Assembly (NCBI GenBank): GCA_009908915.1
Contig: JAAAOJ010000089.1
Coordinates: 1-62,304 of the forward strand
Direction: 5' to 3'
DNA: 62,304 bases
Source: Planctomycetota bacterium
GTDB lineage: Bacteria; Planctomycetota; Phycisphaerae; SM23-33
Shown here: positions 9,861-17,819 of the stretch, one piece after another
Position numbering within the stretch: position 1 is the first letter of the stretch
How the letters are laid out: every line of letters starts with the position of its first letter
Made by a program: the position numbers and the translations under genes
The notes under the pieces: model-generated
What the model saw: the letters and a program-made list of their open reading frames with translations, nothing else
Told to the model about the DNA's origin: nothing
Database searches by the model: none

Positions 9861-10613
9861 ATGAGGCATCTTGCATTTCTTGCCACCGTCGTTGCCGCCC
9901 TGTGCCCGCTCGCCATCGCCGAAGAGCCTCCCGCCAGCAACGATGACGCTCTGGAGGTCGACTGGGGCAAGGCCGACGGCAAGGTCAACGACATCGGCCT
10001 GCAGAGCGATTACCTGGAACTAGCCACGGTCACTGACGCAACCGCCGAACAGCAGACGATACTGAAAACCGACCAGGACGCCCGCGAGCAGGCGCTGCGG
10101 CAGTGGGACCAGAAGAACGAGAACAAGATCAAACGCTACGAAGTCGCCATCAACAGGGCTCGAACCGACGCACAGAAGAAACGCTACGAAAAGGGCCTCG
10201 AGCGCCTGATGACGGAACGCTCCGAACTGGCGGCGCAACATCTGGCCAAGTCCGTCAAGTCGCTCAAGCCGGACCAGCAGAAGGTATGGTACGGTCACCA
10301 GCTCTTCAAGGCGGTTGAGCCGCGTTTCACCGATCTCGGCGTGAAACTCAACGATGAGCAAGTGAAGCAGGCCAAGGCCATCTGCACCAAGATTGCCCGC
10401 AAGACGCGCCGCAACCCGGCCGAAAGCGAGCGGTTCAAGGCGGCAGCCTTCAAGGAAATCGGTCGCGAGGTGCTCACGGACATACAACGTCGCACGGCAG
10501 CGGCTACGGTCCGCGCCCGGCAGGAACGCGAGAAGCAGCGCAAGGATGACGAAGAGGAAGAGGAAGAAGAAGAGGAGGAGGAGGACGACCGCCGACGACG
10601 CGACCATCTGTAA
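9861..10613 (+). CDS. Secreted helical protein with poly-Glu tail, unknown function
   Basis: I do not recognise the family. The ATG at 9861 follows the ribosome binding site CACGAGGAG. The protein has a signal peptide (about residues 1-20, ending near AIAEE), a long charged helical region rich in Lys, Arg, Glu and Gln (about residues 60-225) suggestive of coiled coil, and a C-terminal run of about 14 acidic residues followed by RRRR. Secretion across the inner membrane is likely. A TATAAT at 9800-9805 may be the promoter, giving a leader of about 50 nt. The gene lies 30 nt upstream of another small envelope protein, so they are probably co-transcribed. Confidence 0.75.
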   Translation: MRHLAFLATVVAALCPLAIAEEPPASNDDALEVDWGKADGKVNDIGLQSDYLELATVTDATAEQQTILKTDQDAREQALRQWDQKNENKIKRYEVAINRARTDAQKKRYEKGLERLMTERSELAAQHLAKSVKSLKPDQQKVWYGHQLFKAVEPRFTDLGVKLNDEQVKQAKAICTKIARKTRRNPAESERFKAAAFKEIGREVLTDIQRRTAAATVRARQEREKQRKDDEEEEEEEEEEEDDRRRRDHL

Positions 10614-10643
10614 GACCGGGCATCGTCACGACACCCGAATGCC

Positions 10644-11096
10644 ATGAAGAACTTCATACTTTTTGTCGTTGTCGCATCGTGCCTCGCCGTCGCGGGCTAC
10701 TTCGCCTATCAGGTGTACTACCTTGGCAAGGCGCCACGCGACGTCTGGGCTTCCATGACCGGACAAGGTGGCAGTACCGAACCGTCGTATCTCGAACAGG
10801 CCGAACGCGCCTGGCAGGAAGAACGATGGGCGGACGCCGCCACGCACTACGAAAACGCCAAGGCCGCCTATCTGGCCAACGACCCGGACAACCCCCTGTA
10901 CACGGACGACGACGTCGAGCACGTCTACATCCGCATCGGCCAAAGCTGGGCCAAGCACTACGAGGCCTCCGGCAAGACAGACCAGGCCGCCGCCAAACGC
11001 GCCGCCGAAGCGATTCGCGTGTACTTGGATGACGAACGCTGGCGGAAATCCCCCGGCCGCAGATCCGTGACGCGTACGCTCCGCGAGATTCAATAG
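10644..11096 (+). CDS. Membrane-anchored TPR-like small protein
   Basis: The 150-residue protein has one N-terminal transmembrane segment (about residues 3-24). A helical region with TPR-like periodicity follows (YLEQAERAWQEERWADAATHYENAK and later AAKRAAEAIRVYLDDERW). Such proteins usually scaffold envelope complexes, but no specific role can be named. It follows the secreted poly-Glu protein by 30 nt and is followed by a strong terminator at 11129. Confidence 0.7.
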   Translation: MKNFILFVVVASCLAVAGYFAYQVYYLGKAPRDVWASMTGQGGSTEPSYLEQAERAWQEERWADAATHYENAKAAYLANDPDNPLYTDDDVEHVYIRIGQSWAKHYEASGKTDQAAAKRAAEAIRVYLDDERWRKSPGRRSVTRTLREIQ

Positions 11097-11128
11097 TGGT
11101 ACGCGGAATCAACAACACCCCTGCAGAC

Positions 11129-11171
11129 AAAAGCAGCCGCCGCGACATCCGTCGCGACGGCTGCTGCTTTT
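11129..11171. terminator. Strong bidirectional hairpin terminator
   Basis: AAAAGCAGCCG and CGGCTGCTGCTTTT flank a GC-rich inner stem CGCGAC-atcc-GTCGCG. The A-run on the left and T-run on the right let it end both the plus-strand envelope genes and the minus-strand tRNA-Leu. Confidence 0.8.
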
Positions 11172-11172
11172 C

Positions 11173-11258
11173 TGCCCGGGACTGGAGTCGAACCAGCACT
11201 GAGTGTTAACTCAACATGGCCCTCAACCATGCGCGTCTGCCAATTCCGCCACCCGGGC
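11173..11258 (-). tRNA. tRNA-Leu (anticodon GAG)
   Basis: This is an 86-nt class II tRNA. The acceptor stem is GCCCGGG/CCCGGGC with discriminator A. The D-loop starts TGGCGGAATTGG, the anticodon stem CATGG/CCATG has loop TTGAGGG (anticodon GAG), a long variable arm follows, and the T-arm contains GGTTCGACTCC. CCA is not encoded. Confidence 0.93.
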
Positions 11259-11527
11259 GTCCCCGCCGCGGGCAGAAGCTGCAGGCAGCTGCGTAACCCA
11301 ACGGCGAAGCGTGAAAGATACTGATCTGTCCCCGCCCTGTCAACCCGACAGATGCGGCAAAAAGCGATGGTGCCGCGACCGCACGATCACGATCCACTGC
11401 ATATCGCCCTGTTGCACGCTAGCCGGACCGCCCAGGTCGAGGCCATACGCATGCTGCCCTGAAATCCGTGGAACTCCACGAAACAATAGGTTACAACTCG
11501 CACGGTGAAGGAAAGGACGACTCCGTA

Positions 11528-11800
11528 ATGAGCAAACCACTCAGGGTCGGTATTCTCGGCGGCGGCGTCATCGCACCCACCCATGCCGAGTATTGCGGCG
11601 CCGATCAGGACGTCGAGGTCGCCTGGGCCTGCGACCTGGTCGAGGATAAGGTCCGCGCCCTGGCCGAGAAGCACAACATCGCCGCCGTCCGCGACGACCG
11701 CGACCCTTACGTCACGGCCAGTTCAGCGAAACACGCGGTCGAGAATGTCCCGGGCATTTACGAATCCCATCGCAACGGCGGCCGGGTTGACGTCGACTAG
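11528..11800 (+). pseudogene. Gfo/Idh/MocA oxidoreductase, N-terminal remnant
   Basis: From the ATG at 11528 (after GAAAGGACG) the first 55 or so residues give a clear Rossmann start, VGILGGGVIAPTHAEYC, followed by VEVAWACDLVEDKVRALAEK. This is the N-terminus of NAD(P)-dependent sugar dehydrogenases of the Gfo/Idh family. Homology then stops. The remaining residues do not resemble the family and the frame ends after 90 residues, where about 350 are expected. The catalytic E-K-P motif is absent. It is most likely a deletion remnant that trpF now abuts. Confidence 0.65.
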
Positions 11801-11820
11801 CCGCAGGATTGAGTACGCCG

Positions 11821-12468
11821 ATGAGTTTGTTCGTCAAGATCTGCGGCATCACCAGCACCGAGACGGCCCGCGTCGCCGCCGAGGCCGGCGCCGACGCCAT
11901 CGGGCTGGTTTTCGCCGACTCGCCGCGACGGGTCGACACGCGCCGGGCCGCCGACATCGCCGCAGCCGTGCCGGCCCACGTATGGAAGGTCGGGCTGTTT
12001 GTCAATGCCGACGCCGATGCCATGAACGCCGTCGTCGACGAAGTCGGGCTGACGCACGTGCAACTCCACGGCGACGAGTCGCCGGAGCTCCTGCCGCTGC
12101 TGTACACCCCGGCCCTTAAGGCCTTTGGCCTGCGCGACGAGGCTTCAATCACCGCGATGCATGAATGGCTGGTCTGCATCGACGGCGGCGAACTGGAGGC
12201 CGTCCTGCTCGACGCCTTCTGCCCCGACGCCCGCGGCGGGACGGGCAAGCGGATCGACGCCGATCTGTTGCGGGCCGCCCGGGCCAACGGCTGGCTGGAA
12301 GGCGCCGGTAACATCATGCTCGCCGGTGGGCTGACACCCGAGAACGTCGCCGAGGCCGTCGCACTGGTTCAGCCGTGGGGCGTGGACGTCTCCAGCGGCG
12401 TCGAGTCCTCGCCCGGCGTCAAAGATCCCGAGGCGATCCGACGATTCATCGCCGCCGCCCGAGAATAA
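11821..12468 (+). CDS. trpF: Phosphoribosylanthranilate isomerase
   Basis: This 215-residue TIM-barrel protein catalyses the Amadori rearrangement of phosphoribosylanthranilate in tryptophan synthesis. The family N-terminus VKICGIT carries the catalytic Cys. IGLVFADSPRRV follows, the general acid Asp is in AVLLDAF, GGTGKRID is present, and the phosphate-binding segments MLAGGLTPENV and GVDVSSGVE close the barrel. The ATG at 11821 is preferred over a TTG at 11809. The gene stands alone, with no other trp genes nearby. Confidence 0.95.
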   Translation: MSLFVKICGITSTETARVAAEAGADAIGLVFADSPRRVDTRRAADIAAAVPAHVWKVGLFVNADADAMNAVVDEVGLTHVQLHGDESPELLPLLYTPALKAFGLRDEASITAMHEWLVCIDGGELEAVLLDAFCPDARGGTGKRIDADLLRAARANGWLEGAGNIMLAGGLTPENVAEAVALVQPWGVDVSSGVESSPGVKDPEAIRRFIAAARE

Positions 12469-12625
12469 TCGCGTCGACGCCGACGTCGAACGAGTAACAC
12501 ACATGGGACCGCCGTTTGGTCGACGGCCGGTCGCGCATCGGTGATCGATGGGCGTTCAGCGGCGTTCGGAACGAACGCCGATATATCGCCCCGCAACGCC
12601 GGAAGCTCAATGCAAGCGGTGGGCG

Positions 12626-13417
12626 TCATATCCCCGACCGGTCCATCGTGATTCCGAAGAGTCGCTCGGCGTTGGTGGTGGTCTGGCGGGCGAAGTCCTC
12701 CAAGCTCGCGCCTCGCAGCTGGGCGAGCCGGCGGGCGACGTGAACGACGTTGGCGGGTTCGTTGGCCTTCATGTTCCGAACCGGTTCGGGCGAGAGGAAC
12801 GGCGCGTCGGTCTCCGCCAGGATGCGATCGGCCGGCACGATCGCGGCGCCTTTGCGGATGTCGTCGGCCTTCTTGAACGTTGCGATGCCGCTGTAGCTGA
12901 TGGCCGCCCCGTAGTCGAGCACGGCACGGGCGGCACCGGCATCACCGGTGAAGCTGTGGAACATCACGCGACCGGGGTCGACCCGCGATTGTCGCAGGAT
13001 GCTCATCGTCTCCTCGAAGGCCTCGCGCGTGTGGATCACGACAGGCATATCGAGCCTGCGGGCCAGATCGAGTTGGGCGGCGAAGACGCGCTGCTGGTCG
13101 TCGCGCGGCGAGTTGTCGTAGTGGTAGTCCAGGCCGATCTCGCCGATGGCGATGCAGTTCCCATCCAATCCGGCCAGGTCCTCGATCTGCCGCAGCGTTT
13201 CGTCGTTGACGTCCCTGGCCGCGTGCGGATGCACGCCTGCCAGCCGCCGGACGTTCTCGTGCCGCCGGGCCAGCGCGACGGCGGCCTTGCTGTCGTGCAG
13301 GTCGGCCGTCGCGCAGATGATGCCGCCCACCCCCGCCTCCACCGCGGCCGCGATGACCTCGTCCGCCCGGTCGGCCAGTCGGCCGCGGGCCAGGTGTGCG
13401 TGTGTGTCGATCAGCAT
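12626..13417 (-). CDS. TatD family metal-dependent hydrolase (nuclease)
   Basis: The 263-residue protein has the metal-binding start MLIDTHAHL. AGVHPHAA, GEIGLDYHY, VVIHTREA, FHSFTG and the Asp in ETDAPFL follow, which is the complete set of TatD metal ligands. Members are 3'-exonuclease/DNase-type enzymes in DNA repair and RNA turnover. The start was placed at 13417 (MLIDTHAHL) because the extra residues from 13438 precede the conserved beginning. tatD genes often sit next to metG or ksgA, but here it is alone. Confidence 0.9.
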   Translation of the reverse strand: MLIDTHAHLARGRLADRADEVIAAAVEAGVGGIICATADLHDSKAAVALARRHENVRRLAGVHPHAARDVNDETLRQIEDLAGLDGNCIAIGEIGLDYHYDNSPRDDQQRVFAAQLDLARRLDMPVVIHTREAFEETMSILRQSRVDPGRVMFHSFTGDAGAARAVLDYGAAISYSGIATFKKADDIRKGAAIVPADRILAETDAPFLSPEPVRNMKANEPANVVHVARRLAQLRGASLEDFARQTTTNAERLFGITMDRSGI

Positions 13418-13526
13418 GAAGAAGACGTCAGACAGCACGAGCCAAAAGTCAGGAGTCCGTCATACGCATCATGCCGGACCCGGGCGCGGCGGGCGATCGG
13501 TTGCACCGCGAACCCAAAACGACACG

Positions 13527-13784
13527 TTACGCGTTCGTATCGTCCCCGATGCCCGCAAGCACGTACCCGATAATTGTTCCCAGAAGTCCTGCCACAACTT
13601 CGGCGGTTGCGATGCCCTGAAGGCCCAGGATGAGGATTGTCGGAACAACCAGGACGAGGCAAAGGAACTGTATGGCACGCAGGCCAATTCCTTTCTTCGT
13701 CTTGATTCGGTTGTGTACGAGTGCAATCAGCCCTACTGCCATGATTGCGGCCGCTATGATCTCAACGATGGGTGAGGCATTCAT
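13527..13784 (-). CDS. Small two-helix membrane protein
   Basis: The 85-residue protein has hydrophobic segments at about residues 6-22 and 39-58 and a third weaker one at about 61-80. A basic loop (HNRIKTKKG) lies between the first two. The family is not recognised. Its ATG overlaps the stop of a 44-codon upstream frame in ATGA, which suggests translational coupling. AGGGAGCAGATCAG provides a plausible ribosome binding site. Confidence 0.55.
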   Translation of the reverse strand: MNASPIVEIIAAAIMAVGLIALVHNRIKTKKGIGLRAIQFLCLVLVVPTILILGLQGIATAEVVAGLLGTIIGYVLAGIGDDTNA

Positions 13785-13915
13785 CTGATCTGCTCCCTTG
13801 TCTCTTGTAGTGTGAATCGGACGTTGTTGATGATCGCCCCGAGCGTGCGGATGCTTCTCGTCGAGCGGCCACCATAGGTGCTCGCATCGGTCAACGGCTC
13901 CTGCGTGTCGGCCAT
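13781..13915 (-). CDS. Possible small protein upstream of the membrane protein
   Basis: A 44-residue frame runs from the ATG at 13915 and contains IRTLGAIINNVRFTLQETREQI, a plausible amphipathic helix. It stops exactly in the ATGA overlap with the next gene, the only argument for reality besides codon texture. A TATAAT lies upstream at about 14006 on the same strand. In another frame the upstream DNA encodes YVYDGNELWDRY, which resembles an RHS-type repeat fragment, so this area may be a gene remnant. Confidence 0.3.
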   Translation of the reverse strand: MADTQEPLTDASTYGGRSTRSIRTLGAIINNVRFTLQETREQIR

Positions 13916-14174
13916 GCCGGTGACGCGGTCGCCGGGGCGGTGGGGCAATACCGGTCCCACAATTCGTTGCCGTCGTACACGTAGGTGCTCCGATTGGAGG
14001 GCATTATAGCGTGTAGTGGCCTGGGAGACAAACGGTGGCTCGCGCATGCCAGCCGGCCCTATCAAGCAAGCAAGAGCATTGCGCGACGTGGTGTCGCCTG
14101 ACGCAGGCAAGAGGCGCGACAGCAGCAGCGATAGCTTTCTAGACGACGGGCTGCCAGGGCGAGAGGATCGCTGG

Positions 14175-14582
14175 TTAAGAAGCGTCGAACGCGCTCTCGA
14201 TGTGTTCGACGCGGGGCGGGCCGTCGGGACCGGCGGTGATGGAGACCACATCGAAGCGATGGCTGACGTCGCGGTCGCGGGCCTTGGCGGCCAGGTAGTG
14301 GGCGGCTGTTTTGCGGAGCTTGCGTTGCTTGGCGGCGTCGACGGCGCCGTAGGGCTCGGTGTAACGGTCGGAGGTTCGAGTTTTCACCTCGACGAAAACG
14401 ACCATCTCGTCGCGAGGCCGGAAGGCGACCAGGTCGATTTCGCCGTGCGCGCAGGCGTAGTTGCGAGCGAGGATCTTGAGTCCTGCCTTGCGGAGGTGCT
14501 TGCGGGCGAGGGTCTCGCCGCGTCGGCCGAGTCGGGCGGTATCGCGCGGGGCATCTTTCGAGTGTCGCCGAAAGGGCCACAC
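14175..14582 (-). CDS. YraN/UPF0102 family nuclease-like protein
   Basis: The 135-residue protein has the PD-(D/E)XK-like core of UPF0102: GRRGETLARKHLRKAGLKIL, then HGEIDLVA and VVFVEVKTR, with E/D/E-x-K at the expected positions. The family is commonly found beside rplS/rnhB and is linked to DNA repair or processing, but its role is not settled. The gene follows rplS by only 6 nt, as the last gene of the rpsP-trmD-rplS cluster. Confidence 0.88.
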   Translation of the reverse strand: MWPFRRHSKDAPRDTARLGRRGETLARKHLRKAGLKILARNYACAHGEIDLVAFRPRDEMVVFVEVKTRTSDRYTEPYGAVDAAKQRKLRKTAAHYLAAKARDRDVSHRFDVVSITAGPDGPPRVEHIESAFDAS

Positions 14583-14588
14583 GACGGC

Positions 14589-15050
14589 TTACTCCTCGGC
14601 GGCGACGGGCACCTGCTCGGCGGGGGCGGCTTCTTCGACGGCCTGCGATTCGGCCTTGGCCTTGGCGGCGGCTTCGGCGGCGGCGCGTTCCTTCTTGCTC
14701 GGCGCGCGGATTTCCTTGATGCGGGTGGCCTTGCCGACACGGTCGCGGAGGTAGTAAAGCTTGGCCCGTCGGGTCTTGCCGCGGCGGACGACCTCGATAT
14801 CGGCGACCTTCGGGCTGTGGATCGGAAAAGTCCGCTCGACGCCCGCGTTGTTGACGATGCGGCGAACGGTGAAGGTCTCGGCGATGCCGCCGTTGCTCCT
14901 GGCGATCACCGTGCCGATAAACATCTGGATACGCTGCTTCTCGCCCTCGATGATGCGGCAGTGTACCTTGACGGTGTCGCCGACCTCAAACTGGGGGACG
15001 TCCTGCTTCATGCTGTCTGCGACGGCCTTGTTCAGCAGTTCCTGAGACAC
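14589..15050 (-). CDS. rplS: 50S ribosomal protein L19
   Basis: The 153-residue protein has the L19 core [41 protein letters not shown] and [26 protein letters not shown]19 lies at the 30S-50S interface. An Ala/Glu/Lys-rich C-terminal tail of about 35 residues follows the usual end, making it longer than the typical 115 residues. The gene is third in the rpsP-trmD-rplS-yraN cluster, 27 nt after trmD. Confidence 0.96.
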   Translation of the reverse strand: MSQELLNKAVADSMKQDVPQFEVGDTVKVHCRIIEGEKQRIQMFIGTVIARSNGGIAETFTVRRIVNNAGVERTFPIHSPKVADIEVVRRGKTRRAKLYYLRDRVGKATRIKEIRAPSKKERAAAEAAAKAKAESQAVEEAAPAEQVPVAAEE

Positions 15051-15077
15051 GGTTCTTCTCCCGGCCCGCGAGGGGCG

Positions 15078-15797
15078 TCAATCGGTATCGTTCGTAGGGT
15101 CGTGGTTGTCCGGTTCGTGCAGGAGGTCAGGCCGACGCGTCCGCGTGCGTTGCCTGGCCTGCTCGGCCCGCCATGCAGCGATGCGACCGTGGTCGCCGCT
15201 GAGGAGGATCTCCGGCACAGCCCAGCCGCGAAACTCCCGCGGCCGTGTGTAGTGAGGATACTCCAGCAGACGCTGCTGGAAGCTTTCCTCGTGGATCGAC
15301 TCATCCTTGCCCAGCGCCCCGGGCAGCAGCCGCACGACGGCGTCGATCACGGCCATGGCGGCAATTTCTCCGCCGGAAAGGACAAAGTCGCCCAGGCTGA
15401 TTTCCATGTCGACCAGGTGCTCGCGGATTCGTTCGTCGAATCCCTCGTAGTGCCCGGCCAGCAGGATCAGCCGTTGTTCGGTTGTAAGCTCGCCGGCCAG
15501 ATCCTGTCGCAACGGCCTGCCCTGAGGGGTCATCATGATGACCGTCCCGGGCCTGGCGTCCTGGTTTCTCACGTGCTCGACGGCGGCGAAGACCGGCTCG
15601 CATTTCAGCACCATGCCGGGTCCGCCCCCGAAGGGCGTGTCGTCGACCGACCCGTATCGGTCGGTAGCGAAGTCGCGAATGTTGGTTACGTGAATTTCGA
15701 CCAGCCCGCTGCTTGCGGCCCGCCCGACGATGCTGGTGGTCCGGAAGGCTTCGAAGAGTTCCGGGAACAGCGTCAGGATGTCGATTCGAAGGGCCAT
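15078..15797 (-). CDS. trmD: tRNA (guanine-37-N1)-methyltransferase
   Basis: The 239-residue SPOUT enzyme methylates G37 of tRNAs and prevents frameshifting. The start [28 protein letters not shown], the SAM knot [23 protein letters not shown] and [15 protein letters not shown] are all canonical. The ATG at 15797 is used because RIDILTLFP begins one or two residues after the start in homologues; the frame opens at 15812. It lies between rpsP and rplS, the standard order. Confidence 0.96.
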   Translation of the reverse strand: MALRIDILTLFPELFEAFRTTSIVGRAASSGLVEIHVTNIRDFATDRYGSVDDTPFGGGPGMVLKCEPVFAAVEHVRNQDARPGTVIMMTPQGRPLRQDLAGELTTEQRLILLAGHYEGFDERIREHLVDMEISLGDFVLSGGEIAAMAVIDAVVRLLPGALGKDESIHEESFQQRLLEYPHYTRPREFRGWAVPEILLSGDHGRIAAWRAEQARQRTRTRRPDLLHEPDNHDPTNDTD

Positions 15798-15821
15798 TCG
15801 GGGCCCCCGCACGCGGCGGGA

Positions 15822-16070
15822 CTATTTGACGGCGATGCCGTTCTTCTTGAGCAGGTCGCGGACGGTCTCGCTGGGCTGGGCGCCGACGCTCAGCCAGTAT
15901 TCGATGCGTTCGCGGTTGAGGTTCAACTGCTCATCGGTCGTGGCGATCGGGTCGTACCAGCCGAGTTCCTCGATGACTCGTCCGTCGCGCGGATTGCGCG
16001 ATTCGATCGCGTTGATACGGAAGAACGCGCGGTGGCGGCGTCCCATGCGTTTCATTCTCAGTTTGACCAC
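15822..16070 (-). CDS. rpsP: 30S ribosomal protein S16
   Basis: The 82-residue protein has the canonical S16 sequence MVKLRMKRMGRRHRAFFRI. IEELGWYDP and ERIEYWLSVGAQPSETVRDLLKK follow. It is first in the ribosomal cluster and trmD follows after 24 nt. No obvious -35/-10 pair was found in the 110 nt before it. Confidence 0.96.
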   Translation of the reverse strand: MVKLRMKRMGRRHRAFFRINAIESRNPRDGRVIEELGWYDPIATTDEQLNLNRERIEYWLSVGAQPSETVRDLLKKNGIAVK

Positions 16071-16182
16071 GTATGTATCCTCGCACTTTTCAGCGGCCCG
16101 TGTGGGCGCAGTGTTCTTCTGTCAATACGTCAGAATCGGGTATTCTATCATCGAAGCGATGGGCTGCAAGTCTTTATTCGTG

Positions 16183-16704
16183 TCACGAGGCTGAATCAAT
16201 TCCGGCAGTTGTGGGTGGGTCGTCGTTCTCGGCTTCGCTTTGTATGCGATAGACAGGGACAATCAGCGTTGGGAGCCCCATGCGGGCAACAGCATTTTGG
16301 ACATATTCGCGCCAATATGGCCAGGCATTGTAGGTACCGTTTAGTTGGGCAAATGCCTGTATGGCATTCTCCTCAAACTGTGCTATATCCGGACGCTCAT
16401 AGACCAACTGCAAGACTAGGCCAACATTGACTCCAGGATCTTCGGTTCCTTCCGGTATGGCGTGCATCTCAAAGCTGACAATAACACCGATAGCGTCATT
16501 TTCGCTATCGGCAAAGCCCTGCGCCTGCGAAGACCAGCGCAGCCCAAGACGTTTGCCGCCTGTAATCTCTGGACGATTAGAGGCATTGAAGCCTAGCGAG
16601 AAGACATCAACAAGAGAGACTTTCTTCGCGATTTCTACAGCGTCTTGAATGGCTTGGGCGGAGATAGTTTCTTGGGATGGTTGGTCTGGCATTTCTTCCT
16701 TCAT
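16183..16704 (-). CDS. SecB-like chaperone of a toxin-antitoxin-chaperone (TAC) system
   Basis: The 173-residue protein has a SecB fold signature: SLGFNASNRPEITGG near the N-terminus, a beta-rich middle, and YNAWPYWREYVQNAVARMGLPTLIVPVYRI, which matches the AWPYWRE..Q....RMGLPP motif of SecB and TAC chaperones. In TAC systems such a chaperone folds and protects a HigA-like antitoxin. It follows the antitoxin by 13 nt, the usual third position. The start at 16704 removes an upstream extension that overlaps the antitoxin gene. The region is distinctly poorer in GC than the chromosome around it. Confidence 0.82.
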   Translation of the reverse strand: MKEEMPDQPSQETISAQAIQDAVEIAKKVSLVDVFSLGFNASNRPEITGGKRLGLRWSSQAQGFADSENDAIGVIVSFEMHAIPEGTEDPGVNVGLVLQLVYERPDIAQFEENAIQAFAQLNGTYNAWPYWREYVQNAVARMGLPTLIVPVYRIQSEAENDDPPTTAGIDSAS

Positions 16705-16717
16705 GTGTTCGTCACTT

Positions 16718-17164
16718 CTAGCTGGCAAGTTTGATGTCAGGCTTCTCGTTGGGTGTCGACTGTCTCCCGGTTGGTCCCGTATGCCCGCTCCAGTCCATTG
16801 CGATCGGAACTGAACGACTGCCCTGTCGGCGAGGGTCCTGAGCAAACGTCGTATTTCTTCGCACTGGGCTGCGTCCTATGCCCAAGCACTGCAACGAAGG
16901 TCGAGCCTCGATGTGCAACTCCATATCCACGGCGTGCAAGAATTTTGCGATCGTGCGGATGGTCAGGTTTTGCGATCCATCGAGCATTTGCGTAATGCGC
17001 GCTGGAGAGATTCCTAAGCGATGCGCCATGCTTGTTCTGGAAACACGAGTCTTTAACATTGCATCAGTGAGCATGACACAAGCATTGACTAACGCCTGTT
17101 CTTCAGCTGCAATCGCCCTCATTTCCGCGTCGCCCTGCAACATGTCGCCAATATCTCTTGTCAT
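16718..17164 (-). CDS. HigA/XRE-type antitoxin with C-terminal extension (TAC antitoxin)
   Basis: The 148-residue protein has a central XRE helix-turn-helix (residues about 40-88: RTSMAHRLGISPARITQML, then NLTIRTIAKFLHAVDMEL), the standard HigA domain. A tail of about 55 residues after the HTH is rich in Arg, Pro, Ser and Thr and has no predicted fold. TAC antitoxins carry just such an extra C-terminal segment (chaperone addiction domain) that binds the SecB-like partner. The toxin remnant ends 7 nt upstream and the chaperone begins 13 nt downstream, so all three form one operon. Confidence 0.8.
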   Translation of the reverse strand: MTRDIGDMLQGDAEMRAIAAEEQALVNACVMLTDAMLKTRVSRTSMAHRLGISPARITQMLDGSQNLTIRTIAKFLHAVDMELHIEARPSLQCLGIGRSPVRRNTTFAQDPRRQGSRSVPIAMDWSGHTGPTGRQSTPNEKPDIKLAS

Positions 17165-17171
17165 ATCGTAA

Positions 17172-17697
17172 TCACTTTCCTTCTATGCGGTCTTTGTCTT
17201 CTTTGTAGATGTCTTTTGCTTTTCTAAAGTCCGAATTCTTCCAAGTATTCGTCTTTTTGAGAAAGCCGTGCGTGATAACCAAGTCTTGCTGGTCACGGTA
17301 AAAGGGAATGCGGACCCACATTTGTGCATTTCGGAACTTGAAGGCCCATAGTGAATCCTGTTCTCGCTCTATACATGAAAGCTCATGGAATTTCGGTCGG
17401 TCTGCTACTTTCTTAAACCACTCGAAAACATGAGCCGCCATTCGTTTGTCTTTTTTTAATAAGTTCCTCAAAGAAGACGCCTCCCTCAAAAGTCGGGTGG
17501 GCGCAAAAGCAGAACGATTTTGCAACGCAAACAAAGAAGTTATGTCACGAAAACGGAACTGAGCGGCACTTCCTCGGACTTCTGAGGGAGGCGTCCAGAA
17601 AAGGAACATTATCATTCTTGCGTACTGCCGCTACAATCGTGTAGCAGCTTCCCGCCCTGAGTATGCGGCGTCCCTTCTTGTCGGAATCTAACTCCAT
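17172..17697 (-). pseudogene. HigB/RelE-type (DUF891-like) TAC toxin, interrupted by a MITE and frameshifted
   Basis: The 3' part (17172-17441) encodes 89 residues starting MAAHVFEWFKKVADRPKF and ending with the HigB-type signature VITHGFLKKT. Upstream in another frame, the ATG at 17697 starts MELDSDKKGRRILRAGSCY and reads to NVPFL, where a 120-bp MITE-like element (17476-17595) begins and introduces a stop at 17545. After the element the first frame resumes as FFEELIKK. A run of seven A at 17451-17457 then shifts it by one relative to DKRMAAH. Removing the element and one A gives a continuous protein of about 135 residues. The toxin therefore appears inactivated, or survives only as an 89-residue fragment. 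Confidence 0.7.
17476..17595 (+). mobile_element. MITE-like element, copy 3 (120 bp), inside the TAC toxin gene
   Basis: This copy has the best-preserved ends: GACGCCTCCCTCAAAAGTC and GACTTCTGAGGGAGGCGTC, one mismatch as inverted repeats. Short similar sequence flanks it (AGAA at 17472-17475 and 17597-17600). Toxin coding sequence on either side shows it is an insertion. Confidence 0.75.
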
Positions 17698-17706
17698 TGA
17701 ATTTAA

Positions 17707-17735
17707 CTTATATATTAAGTATATGATTCTGTCAA
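17707..17735 (-). promoter_or_regulatory. Consensus sigma-70 promoter of the TAC operon
   Basis: On the minus strand TTGACA (17735-17730) is separated by 17 nt from TATAAG (17712-17707). The -10 ends 9 nt before the original toxin ATG at 17697, so the native transcript would be nearly leaderless. Confidence 0.7.
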
Positions 17736-17819
17736 TGCCGAAAGCAAGTCCGATCGCCATTTTTAACATGGCCTTTTACAGCACCTGAAAATATGGTATA
17801 AGCCTCATTAGAAGCAAGG

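Noticed and set aside
12548..13573. Plus-strand open frame opposite tatD
   Set aside because: Antisense shadow of tatD; no family motif.
14016..16430. Long plus-strand open frame of about 800 codons
   Set aside because: It runs antisense across yraN, rplS, trmD and rpsP, which are unambiguous. It is a GC-rich shadow frame.
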